DNA of 64,000 bases, from assembly GCF_004137345.1 (NCBI RefSeq), contig NZ_SDWV01000020.1, positions 1 through 64,000 on the forward strand. Direction: 5' to 3'. The stretch is from Nocardioides zhouii (GTDB lineage: Bacteria; Actinomycetota; Actinomycetes; Propionibacteriales; Nocardioidaceae). Below, one piece after another: positions 16,462-23,976 of this stretch (the stretch's first letter is position 1; the number at the start of each line of letters is the position of its first letter). The position numbers and the translations under genes were made by a program. The notes beneath the pieces are model-generated. The model did not search any database. It saw nothing but the letters and a program-made list of their open reading frames with translations, and was not told where the DNA came from.

Positions 16462-17711
16462 CTCAGCACCGTACGCAGCGGGATCCACGCGGTCGCAGTG
16501 AAGGTGGGTCCTGAGTTCCCCTCGTGGCGCTGGACGTCGAGGCGACCTCCGACCGATGCCAGCCTGCGCCGCATGCCGTCGATGCCCTGACCCCCGTTTA
16601 CCCCGCCTACTGCAGCGGTTGCCTCGGCGTCGTTCTCGGTCTCGTCTTCGGTGGCGTCGACCGCGTTGGACACTTCCATGCGCAGCTCGCGATGCCACTG
16701 CTTCTCCACGCTGATGGGCGCGGCGCGGCGTCCGTGCCGGATAGCGTTGGTCAGCATCTCCTGAAGCACCCGATAGACCACGAAGTCGAGTTCGGGAGGT
16801 AGGGGGCGAGGAGTCCCTGCCTCGACGAGGTCCACGTCGTGGCCGCTCAAACGGACATTCTCCAGGAGCTCGTCCATCCCACTCGGGCGAGGCACCGGCT
16901 CCTGCTTCGGAGTCAGCACCTCGCGTACGTCCTGCAGTGAGCTGCGCGCGGAGGAGGCGATCGTCCTCATCGTCTTTTGGAGGCCCTCCGGGTCGTCGTC
17001 CGGGATGAACTGTGCAGCCTCTGCCTGAGCGAGGATGACGGCGAGTGAGTGCCCGACCACGTCGTGGACGTCGTGGGCCAACCGCGTCTGCTCCTCCCGC
17101 AGGCGGGCGATCTCTCGGGCTTGGGTGGCCTCGCGGTGGGCGGTAGCGGCGGCCTGCTCCGCGGCGACCTGAGAGACCCTCGACTCCCTGGCTCGGGCGT
17201 CGTAGCGCAGCACGAGTCCGAGCAGCCACGGTCCGGCCAGCAGCAGGGCGGTGAGCAGCACGGCGACGGCCCGCCAGGTGCCGACCATGCTGGCGGCGAG
17301 ATCGAGGAGGTGACCGTTCGTGGGGAGATCGATGAGGAAGGACTTGTCGACGACCAGCGCGAGGTAGGCCACCAGCCCGGCAGCAGGCATCGACAGTCCG
17401 CTGAGCCACACGGTGGCGGTACTGCCCCATCGCGCGGCGCCGAAGGCGACGAACGCGACGGCGACCTGGACCAACATCGTCGGTGTGCCGGCCAGGAGCT
17501 GCACGGCGTAGACGGCCCACACGACCGTCAGCGCCACCCCGGGTGCTCGACGGCCAAGCGCAACCGCAGTGGCGGTGCCGATGATTACCGTCAGCACGCT
17601 CACCGAGGCGCCGTCGTACGGGAGGCCGAGAGCCGTCTCGACCAAGCCCACCGCCAGGACGGCGACTCCCCGGGCGACGTCGGGCGCCCACGCGCGCCAT
17701 CCGCGGGTCAT
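16458..17711 (-). CDS. Membrane sensor histidine kinase (HisKA_3 type)
   Basis: 417-residue sensor kinase paired with the following response regulator. Five or so transmembrane helices fill residues about 12-170 with only short outer loops, so the signal is probably sensed in or at the membrane. A coiled segment leads to the HisKA_3 box LAHDVHDVVGHSL, with H216 the predicted phosphorylation site. The ATPase domain follows (EMLTNAIRHGRRAAP and a glycine-rich GGVNGGQGIDGMRRRL). Its ATG 17711 overlaps the acyltransferase stop by four bases (ATGA) and its own stop overlaps the regulator start. Confidence 0.93.
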   Translation of the reverse strand: MTRGWRAWAPDVARGVAVLAVGLVETALGLPYDGASVSVLTVIIGTATAVALGRRAPGVALTVVWAVYAVQLLAGTPTMLVQVAVAFVAFGAARWGSTATVWLSGLSMPAAGLVAYLALVVDKSFLIDLPTNGHLLDLAASMVGTWRAVAVLLTALLLAGPWLLGLVLRYDARARESRVSQVAAEQAAATAHREATQAREIARLREEQTRLAHDVHDVVGHSLAVILAQAEAAQFIPDDDPEGLQKTMRTIASSARSSLQDVREVLTPKQEPVPRPSGMDELLENVRLSGHDVDLVEAGTPRPLPPELDFVVYRVLQEMLTNAIRHGRRAAPISVEKQWHRELRMEVSNAVDATEDETENDAEATAAVGGVNGGQGIDGMRRRLASVGGRLDVQRHEGNSGPTFTATAWIPLRTVLR

Positions 17712-18712
17712 GGCGTTGCTGGTTCTGGGGCTCGCTGGTGCTGGAGGGGATGTTCCACGAGGTGCCAGCTCGCTGCGGCCGCGACCACCGTGAGCACCAT
17801 GGCTGCTGGACCGGCGACCTCGCCCCACGACGGACGCAGCCAGAGGGTGAGTGGATAATTCCAGAGGTAGGCGCCGTAGGAGACCGTGCCGAGCCACGCC
17901 AGCGCCCGGAGCGGCCTCGTCGACACGGTGTTCCAGGTGCGCCAGGAGATGAGCAGCACCGCCGTCAGGGCCGCGATGGCGGGACCTCCTGCCAGGTAGG
18001 TGAGCGCATGTCCCCGCAATGGAACCACGCTCAGCACACCCAGTGCAGCCAGAACGGGAAGCGCCATCAGGGACGGCACGCGCATGCGGTGCTGCAGGAT
18101 CCGCGTGGCGGCTCCGACAACGAAACAGAGCGCCCACGAGGTCGGCAGCGCATAGGCAAGATCCGGTGCCTCTCGCAGCCAGACCACGGTCGCCACGCAC
18201 CCGGCGGTGCAGGCCGCTGTGGCAAGCACCAGGGTCGCACCAACTTTTTGCCGCGCGACGGCGAGCGCCAGCACAGCCGGCCAGAACAGATAGAACTGCT
18301 CCTCGGTGGCAAGGGTCCAGAGGTGGAAGGTCGCGTCGCTGGCATGGCCGAAAGGCAGGTTTCCTGTCCAGGTGAGCGCCACCAGCACGGTCTTCCCGAG
18401 TTGGGCGCGGTCGTCCAGTGGGTCGACCGCGAGGGTGACAACCACGATGCCGGCGACCAGCGCCACCAGCGCCGGCACGAGGCGGTGCGCACGGCGGACG
18501 TAGAACCCTCGGAGGTCCACCGTCCCTGTCCGCTCGATCTCGCCCACCAGCAGGCCGGTGATGAGGTAGCCGCTGAGGGCGAAGAACATGACCACCCCGA
18601 CGACGCCTGCCCCGGGGAAGAAGGTGGGAGAGGCGTGCTTCAGCATCACCAGTGCGATGGCGATGCCCCGCAGGACGTCGAGCCCGGCGACACGCCCCGT
18701 CGGTGTGCTCAT
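17708..18712 (-). CDS. Acyltransferase-3 family membrane protein in the VanX/Alr/Ddl operon
   Basis: 334-residue polytopic membrane protein of the acyltransferase-3 (OafA/YrhL) family with about ten helices. Family marks are RVAGLDVLRGIAIALVMLKH, FFALSGYLITGLL, FYVRRAHRLVPAL and FHLWTLATEEQFYLFWP. Such domains O-acylate wall or surface sugars. The same domain also forms the N-terminal half of VanT, the membrane-bound serine racemase of D-Ala-D-Ser type vancomycin resistance. Here it is a separate gene two positions from a racemase gene, so it may be a split VanT equivalent or a wall acyltransferase. ATG 18712 and its stop both overlap the neighbouring genes by four bases. Confidence 0.88.
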   Translation of the reverse strand: MSTPTGRVAGLDVLRGIAIALVMLKHASPTFFPGAGVVGVVMFFALSGYLITGLLVGEIERTGTVDLRGFYVRRAHRLVPALVALVAGIVVVTLAVDPLDDRAQLGKTVLVALTWTGNLPFGHASDATFHLWTLATEEQFYLFWPAVLALAVARQKVGATLVLATAACTAGCVATVVWLREAPDLAYALPTSWALCFVVGAATRILQHRMRVPSLMALPVLAALGVLSVVPLRGHALTYLAGGPAIAALTAVLLISWRTWNTVSTRPLRALAWLGTVSYGAYLWNYPLTLWLRPSWGEVAGPAAMVLTVVAAAASWHLVEHPLQHQRAPEPATP

Positions 18713-19650
18713 CCGTCGAGCACGTCGCGGACCAGGATGTCGAGCAGGTCACCGTAGGACATGCCGGCAGCGGCGAACATCCGGGGCACCTGGGACTGTT
18801 CGGTGAACCCCGGCATCGTGTTGACCTCGTTCAGCACCGGGCCGTCGGCGGTCAGGAAGAAGTCGATCCGAGCCACGCCTGCGCACCCGAGTGCGTCGTA
18901 CATGGCGATGGCCGAGCCGGACAGCGCGGCGGTCTCACCGTCGGTGAGGTGGGCGGGTACGTCGAAGGTGGTGCCGGCGACGTACTTGGCGTCGAAGTCG
19001 AACACGCCCTCGACCGTGATCTCGAGCAGCGGCGCGACCATTCGCTCTCCGCCCGGCCGACCGAGCACGGCGACGTCGATCTCACGACCTGTCACCACTT
19101 CTTCCACCAGCATCCGGTCGTCGAGCGCCAGTGCCGAGCTGAGGGCGGGCTCGAGGTCGTCAGGCCCGGAGACCAGTGAGACCCCGTGGCTCGACCCGGC
19201 AGCGACCGGTTTGACGACGACTGGTCGCGTCCACACATAAGACCTGGCCGTGGTTGCCGTCAGCAGGACCCCCGGGGCGGTGACGATGCCGACGGCCTGC
19301 GCCACGAGCTTCGTCGTCCACTTGTCCATGGCGACCGCTCCTGCCCGGACACCGGATCCGACGTACGGCACCAGGGCGAGCTCGCAGAGCGCGGCCAGGG
19401 TGCCGTCCTCACCGCGCGGGCCGTGCACCGCCGGGACAGCCACGTCGCACGTGCCGAGCACGCGGATCGCGTCAGCCAGCTCGATCCCTCGCCCCGCACC
19501 GTCGCGCCACGTCCCGTCGGTCGCGATGGTCAGCGAGACGACCTCGTACCCCTTGACCAGCAGGGCACGCACCATCCCGGCCGCAGACGCTAAGGAGACC
19601 TCGTGCTCGCAGTTCTGGCCTCCGCCGATCACGGCCACCCGGACCGTCAT
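18709..19650 (-). CDS. D-alanine--D-X ligase (Ddl/VanC/E/G family)
   Basis: 313-residue ATP-grasp ligase joining D-Ala to a second D-amino or hydroxy acid for the peptidoglycan stem. It has AVIGGGQNCEHEVSLASA at the start, VPAVHGPRGEDGT, the ATP-grasp VVKPVAAGSSHGVS, and the metal site RIDFFLTADGPVLNEVNTMPG. The omega-loop is EGVFDFDAKY with F217 where typical D-Ala-D-Ala ligases have Tyr (YDY) and VanC-type D-Ala-D-Ser ligases have Phe (FDF). At the position I align with VanC2 Arg322 it has Gln287, so the match to D-Ser ligases is partial. It shares one base with the racemase stop. Ligase family firm, second substrate inferred. Confidence 0.9.
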   Translation of the reverse strand: MTVRVAVIGGGQNCEHEVSLASAAGMVRALLVKGYEVVSLTIATDGTWRDGAGRGIELADAIRVLGTCDVAVPAVHGPRGEDGTLAALCELALVPYVGSGVRAGAVAMDKWTTKLVAQAVGIVTAPGVLLTATTARSYVWTRPVVVKPVAAGSSHGVSLVSGPDDLEPALSSALALDDRMLVEEVVTGREIDVAVLGRPGGERMVAPLLEITVEGVFDFDAKYVAGTTFDVPAHLTDGETAALSGSAIAMYDALGCAGVARIDFFLTADGPVLNEVNTMPGFTEQSQVPRMFAAAGMSYGDLLDILVRDVLDG

Positions 19651-20804
19651 CACAACGCCTGCCGGACATGGCGATGCGTCGCAGCCCCGCTGGTGGTGCG
19701 GCGCACGCGTGCCCCGAGGCCGGTGACGATCTCGTGCTCGAGGGTGTCGGCCCACCCAGCCCACTCCCGCACGGTCGGCTCCCCGGCGTGCCCGGGACCC
19801 AGGACGACAGCGTCGTCACCGATGGCGACCACGACGTCGCCCAGGTCGACGACGACCATGTCCATGGAGATGCGTCCGACCAGAGGACGACGCTGGCCGC
19901 CGACCTGCACCTCAGCCTGCCCGGAGGCGATACGCGGGAGCCCGTCGGCGTACCCGACCGGCAGGAGCCCGAGACGTGTCGGTGCGGGAGTCGTCCACGC
20001 GTGGCCGTAGCCGACGCGGGCACCGGCCGGCACGGTGCGGACGCTCACGAGTGGGGCGGTCAGGCTGAGCGCAGGCTCCAGGTCGACCGTTCGGGACGGG
20101 TCGATGCCGACCAGTCCCGCGCCGATCCTGCTCATCGTGTGGTGGGCGTCGGAGTCAGTGAGGGTGGCGGCCGTGGCCGCGAGGTGCCGGTGCTGCGGGC
20201 GCAACCCTGCGGACCGCGCGGACCGGACACCCCACATGAAGAGCTGGCGCGCCTGTCTGTTGCACCCGTCCACCGGGACATCGGCACAGCCCAGGTGCCC
20301 CATCACTCCGACGACCCTCAGCCGTCCGTGTCGCTCCGCGCGCCTCGCGGCCCGGCAGAGCTGCCCCCACTCGCTCGGTGATGCCCCGTCCCTGGCCATA
20401 CCGGTGTCGAGGTGGAGATGGACCCGTGCCCCGGTCGCCGCGTTCACGATCGCATCGAGGTGCGCCAGGGAGGGTACGGCCACCTCGACGTCGTGACGCA
20501 CCGCCGAGGCCCAGTCCGCATCCACGGCGTTCAACCAGCTCAGCACCGGCGCCCTCAGGCCGCCGGCCCGCAACGCTGTCGCCTCGCTGAGGCTCGTCAC
20601 GCCCAGGCGGGTCGCGCCGTTGGCGAGAGCCGTGCGCGCGACGTCGATGGCCCCGTGGCCGAAGCCATCCGCCTTGACGACGGCCATGACCTCGCCCTGC
20701 GCGCGGGCGACGAACACGCGCGTGTTCGCTGCTACGGCGTGCAGGTCGATGTTCAGTCGCGGGCCTGCGACGAAGTCGGTGGCTGCGATTGTCATGGCGG
20801 TCAT
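19650..20804 (-). CDS. Alanine racemase family PLP enzyme (possible serine racemase)
   Basis: 384-residue fold-type III PLP racemase. K44 in VMAVVKADGFGHGA is the PLP lysine and Y266 in GARVGYGHAW the second catalytic base; LPVGYADGLPR and RISMDM are also family marks. In this operon it would supply the D-amino acid for the adjacent ligase. In VanT the same domain racemises serine, so D-Ser is plausible, but the sequence alone does not decide between Ala and Ser. ATG 20804 overlaps the VanX-type gene stop (ATGA). Whether the genome has a second, housekeeping alr cannot be seen here. Confidence 0.92.
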   Translation of the reverse strand: MTAMTIAATDFVAGPRLNIDLHAVAANTRVFVARAQGEVMAVVKADGFGHGAIDVARTALANGATRLGVTSLSEATALRAGGLRAPVLSWLNAVDADWASAVRHDVEVAVPSLAHLDAIVNAATGARVHLHLDTGMARDGASPSEWGQLCRAARRAERHGRLRVVGVMGHLGCADVPVDGCNRQARQLFMWGVRSARSAGLRPQHRHLAATAATLTDSDAHHTMSRIGAGLVGIDPSRTVDLEPALSLTAPLVSVRTVPAGARVGYGHAWTTPAPTRLGLLPVGYADGLPRIASGQAEVQVGGQRRPLVGRISMDMVVVDLGDVVVAIGDDAVVLGPGHAGEPTVREWAGWADTLEHEIVTGLGARVRRTTSGAATHRHVRQAL

Positions 20805-21427
20805 GCCGCGTCGCTCTGCACGTCGACGGGTCCGTAGAGCGCTGCCGGCGCACCGGTCGTCAGGGCCCAATAGCGGTCGCCATAGGACCAGTGCCACCAC
20901 TCGGTCGGATAGTTGACGAGCCCCGCTCCGGTGAGTGCGGCGGACAGGAGGTCACGGCAGGCCCGCGCCGTGCTGCCGATGCCGTCGGCCGCGAAGTAGC
21001 ACGCGCCGTTGGACTGTTCGGGGTTTGCGTCGATGGGGGTGCCGAGGTCGAGGGGCTTCCTGGTCGCGTCGACGAGGGTCACGTCCACCGCCGCTCCTGC
21101 GACGTGGGGTGCCACGTTGATTGGCGCAACGAACCGGCTGGTCAGCTGGTACAGCTCGCCCGCGGGGATGCCGGGATGGGCGGCGCGGAGCTCGGCGGAG
21201 TAGCCCGCGATGATCGCCTGTTGCGCGGCCGCTGGACGGTGCCCCTCCACGACCTCGAGACCCACCCCGGGCGGCAGCAGTCGCTGCGCCTCGACAAGTC
21301 GCGCCGCCAACCCGGCGCGCACCAGCGCGCCTGCTGATCCGAAGGATGCGTCGAGAGCGACCATGCGCTCGCCCGACTCGTGGAGGGGGATGGCGGAGAC
21401 CCGTGGGTCCGACAGGAGGATCGTCAT
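20801..21427 (-). CDS. VanX-type D-Ala-D-Ala dipeptidase (peptidase M15D)
   Basis: 208-residue zinc dipeptidase of the VanX family, which hydrolyses D-Ala-D-Ala so that it cannot enter the cell wall. The active site is complete: R64 in EGHRP, zinc ligands H108 and D115 in PHVAGAAVDVTL, the GTPIDAN segment, and E176/H179 in EWWHWSYGDRYW. Length is that of VanX (about 200). No signal peptide, so it acts in the cytosol. It is the first gene of the operon; no Shine-Dalgarno is evident at ATG 21427. Its presence beside a ligase implies that the ligase does not simply make D-Ala-D-Ala. VanX-like proteins of unknown role exist in other actinobacteria, which is the main alternative. Confidence 0.9.
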   Translation of the reverse strand: MTILLSDPRVSAIPLHESGERMVALDASFGSAGALVRAGLAARLVEAQRLLPPGVGLEVVEGHRPAAAQQAIIAGYSAELRAAHPGIPAGELYQLTSRFVAPINVAPHVAGAAVDVTLVDATRKPLDLGTPIDANPEQSNGACYFAADGIGSTARACRDLLSAALTGAGLVNYPTEWWHWSYGDRYWALTTGAPAALYGPVDVQSDAA

Positions 21428-21461
21428 GCCACACCGTCAGGGGTTGGACGAACACGCCGCC

Positions 21462-21517
21462 TCCACCTGAAGTACCTGTGGGGTGTTCTGGCGGCTCGGC
21501 GATCCTCCTCAAGTACC
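21462..21517. promoter_or_regulatory. Phased direct repeats upstream of the VanX-type operon
   Basis: Two 15-bp copies, TCCACCTGAAGTACC at 21462-21476 and TCCTCCTCAAGTACC at 21503-21517 (13 of 15 identical), start 41 bases apart, about four helical turns. They lie about 45 and 85 bases upstream of the dipeptidase start in the space shared with the divergent membrane gene. This is what a response-regulator binding region looks like; the link is inferred. Confidence 0.5.
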
Positions 21518-21590
21518 GAAGTCTTGCCTCTGGGTGCCGGACTCCGGCCTTCCGCTGGTGGTGCACCCGCTGCACCGATAGACAGATCGC

Positions 21591-22253
21591 GTGCACACTA
21601 AAACCGACTCCACCGCCCCTGGCCCGACCACCACGCCCACAGCGCGTACCGTGGCCCTGATCGGGTCCGTTCTGGGTGTCGCCGCGGTCAGCCTCGTGCT
21701 CGGAGCGGTGACGTCATGGGCCCAGGGCCTGCTTCCCGACGCGTGGCACCCGCTGGCCAACTCGCCGTCGGGATGGGCGGCGTTGACGGCGCTGGCGGTC
21801 ATGGCGCAGCGGCCGTCACTGAGGCGGGGCGCCCTGCTCGGCACTGTCAGCTTCGTCTGCCTGGTCCTGGGCTACACCTTTGCATCCGAATTGCGGGGCT
21901 TGGCCTACGACCCGACGCTGTGGGGCGCGATCGGCCTGGTCTCAGGACCGTTCGTCGGTGTCGCCGCCGCGGGTGCTGCCAGTACGCGCACCATGCCCGT
22001 CGCGCTTGGATCCGGGGTCCTCGCTGGGGTCCTGGTTGCCGATGGGATCTACGGCCTCACGGTCGTAGCCGACTCCACGAGCCCGGTCTATTGGACCACC
22101 GTCCTCGTACTGGGACTGCTGCTCGTTCTTGCGACCCCCTTGGTGCGGCTTCGCAGAGTCGCGCCTACCGCGGTCATGGTCGTCACGTTCCTGGCCGCGA
22201 CCGCAGCCCTGAGCGGGGGTTACGCGTGGCTGAACGCTGCGCCCCCCGTCTAG
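21591..22253 (+). CDS. Polytopic membrane protein, DUF6518-like
   Basis: 220-residue integral membrane protein with about six to seven helices and a short hydrophilic Thr/Pro start. The segment AVTSWAQGLLPDAWHPLANS followed by GWAALTALAVMA resembles the DUF6518 family as I recall it. Function unknown. It is divergent from the dipeptidase operon and shares its 163-base upstream region, so both could answer to the same regulator. GTG 21591 is the only good start before the first helix. Confidence 0.7.
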   Translation: MHTKTDSTAPGPTTTPTARTVALIGSVLGVAAVSLVLGAVTSWAQGLLPDAWHPLANSPSGWAALTALAVMAQRPSLRRGALLGTVSFVCLVLGYTFASELRGLAYDPTLWGAIGLVSGPFVGVAAAGAASTRTMPVALGSGVLAGVLVADGIYGLTVVADSTSPVYWTTVLVLGLLLVLATPLVRLRRVAPTAVMVVTFLAATAALSGGYAWLNAAPPV

Positions 22254-22769
22254 GGAGCTGGACTTCTGGCAGGAGTCACGCTCGCCTCTGTCGAGCGTCG
22301 TGAGCGTGCCATTCAGCAGGGACGATGAGAGCACCAGCCGCCTGTACGCCAACCCCCTGTGCACCCGCCTCGTGTCGCCACCGATGACGGGTCTCGACCT
22401 CTGCGCTGACGTCCTGCACCAGTTCCTGCGCGCCCTGTAGTTGTCCCCGCCTCAACTTGACCGAGAACGGGGCAGTTCGATGATGCGCGGGCACCGACTC
22501 ACCCACCACCGTGACACGCACGGCGCGTGAACGGCTCAGTCCGGGCGTCGAGGCCGCTGCGGCTGCGTGCCTCGTCAATGCAGTCGGAGGGGATGAACTC
22601 ATCGCCCGCGCACTGCGGGCTCTGGTGCATGTCCTAGTGAGCGGGATGGGCTAGTTGCCGAACGCGTCTTCGGCGGCACGAGCGCGACGGCCGGCATGCT
22701 CGGTCAGTACAGACATCACTAGACTTCCGCGGTGCGTGCGAGTTTTCCGCAGGGATCTACGCACGTCCC
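22254..22769. other. Region without a confident gene upstream of tRNA-Arg
   Basis: About 500 bases with patchy coding signal. A 21-codon minus-strand frame (22716-22651) begins like a real protein (MSVLTEHAGRRARAAED) but hits a stop; the same frame then stays open to about 22276 with no recognised domain. It could be a decayed gene, but I cannot name it. The last 50 bases must hold the tRNA-Arg promoter. Confidence 0.4.
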
Positions 22770-22842
22770 GCCCCAGTAGCTCAGTGGATAGAGCAGCCGC
22801 CTCCTAAGCGAAAGGTCGCAAGTTCGACTCTTGCCTGGGGCA
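22770..22842 (+). tRNA. tRNA-Arg (anticodon CCT), with unusual anticodon stem
   Basis: Acceptor GCCCCAG/CTGGGGC, D stem GCTC/GAGC, T arm GCAAG-TTCGACT-CTTGC and discriminator A are sound, and CCA is encoded (22843-22845). The loop CTCCTAA gives anticodon CCT. The anticodon stem GCCGC (22796-22800) against GCGAA (22808-22812) has only three pairs; positions 27-43 and 28-42 are G-A and C-A mismatches. Confidence 0.85.
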
Positions 22843-22926
22843 CCACGCACGATCAGATCACCCACCGGATCGGTCGCTGCACGACGAACTGACTGCGGCG
22901 CCGCCCCGATCAGCGTGCACCTGCGC

Positions 22927-23976
22927 TCACTGAAGACTGAGTGATGAGCCGCCGGCTTCGAAGAGCGATTCACAGCCACGCATGTGGCACCGCCACAGAG
23001 TCTGCGCTGCTCCCCCATCCGTCACCACGAGCAGGTCGCCTCCACGCCACGCGATCGAGCCGAGCGCACCATCGAGCGGAGTCCGTCGGAGCTGCCCTGT
23101 GGTGGTGTCGTAGAAGCTCAGTCCCGGCTTCATGCCGCTCGCGAGCTCATCCGCCGTCGGCGCATACGCGTACGTCGTGCCGTCGGCCGACAGGGCACCC
23201 ACCACTCCCCCGAGGAACCCGGAGCGACGAGTGCCGTCCGTGTCGAAGAACTGCACCGTGCTTCCACTCACCACGGCCACGGTGTCGCCCGCGACCTGCA
23301 CGCTGGTCACCTCGACCCGAGCGCCGTCGCTGCCCAGCCGGACAGGATGAGCACCCGCGGCGTCGAGGAACCGAAGTCCGGATCCGTCCTCCAGCACCAA
23401 CCCCTTCTCACCGGCCCCGATCAGGAGCCCGTCCGCCAGCAGGTCAGTGTCAGGCGCCTGCGTGCCGTGGCAGGACCGGCAGTTCGTCCAGAAGACGACC
23501 AGGTGATCGCCGACAGCGCCCAGGGTCCCGTCCTCCCTCTGGAAGGTCGCGCCTGAGGCGTCCACAAACGCAGTCCGCACCGAGCTGATCGAGACGTCGT
23601 CGAGACCGATCAGCTGATCGCCGTCCAGTACCACGGCCCGGTCGCGATAGACGCCCAGCAACGCGCCGGCCACTCCTGTGTCGATGGTGCTCCCGTTCGA
23701 CGTGACGGTGGTCAGCTGCCCGTCGAGGACGACTGGGACGCCGATGGGGGCCGGTGGCGAGGCCACCGACGAATCGGTCGACGCCCCGTCCCTCGGCGAG
23801 GTCACCGCCACAGTGGCGACGGCGACAGCGCTGACCACGGCCACACCTGCTGCGGCCCGTACCAGTCGGCGTCGTCCGCGGAGCCGGGCGGCTCGCCGGT
23901 GCAGCTCCGGGTGATCCGGTGCCGGCACGACGATCGTCCCGTGGATCTCGGTCAGGAGGTCGTGGATGTGCGTCAT
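22927..23976 (-). CDS. Membrane-anchored partner of the SigE-family sigma factor (beta-propeller-like)
   Basis: 349-residue single-pass protein. A cytosolic N-terminal segment (about 1-37), a transmembrane helix (about 38-58), a Ser/Pro linker and an external domain of repeated beta segments (such as GDQLIGLDDVSI and GDTVAVVSGSTVQFFDTDG) are visible. The external part contains C166-R-S-C169-H170, a CxxCH pattern, and a C-terminal WRCHMRGCES. ATG 23976 overlaps the sigma factor stop (ATGA), so it probably controls or senses for that sigma factor. The cytosolic part lacks a clear zinc anti-sigma motif; the anti-sigma role is inferred from position. Confidence 0.75.
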   Translation of the reverse strand: MTHIHDLLTEIHGTIVVPAPDHPELHRRAARLRGRRRLVRAAAGVAVVSAVAVATVAVTSPRDGASTDSSVASPPAPIGVPVVLDGQLTTVTSNGSTIDTGVAGALLGVYRDRAVVLDGDQLIGLDDVSISSVRTAFVDASGATFQREDGTLGAVGDHLVVFWTNCRSCHGTQAPDTDLLADGLLIGAGEKGLVLEDGSGLRFLDAAGAHPVRLGSDGARVEVTSVQVAGDTVAVVSGSTVQFFDTDGTRRSGFLGGVVGALSADGTTYAYAPTADELASGMKPGLSFYDTTTGQLRRTPLDGALGSIAWRGGDLLVVTDGGAAQTLWRCHMRGCESLFEAGGSSLSLQ

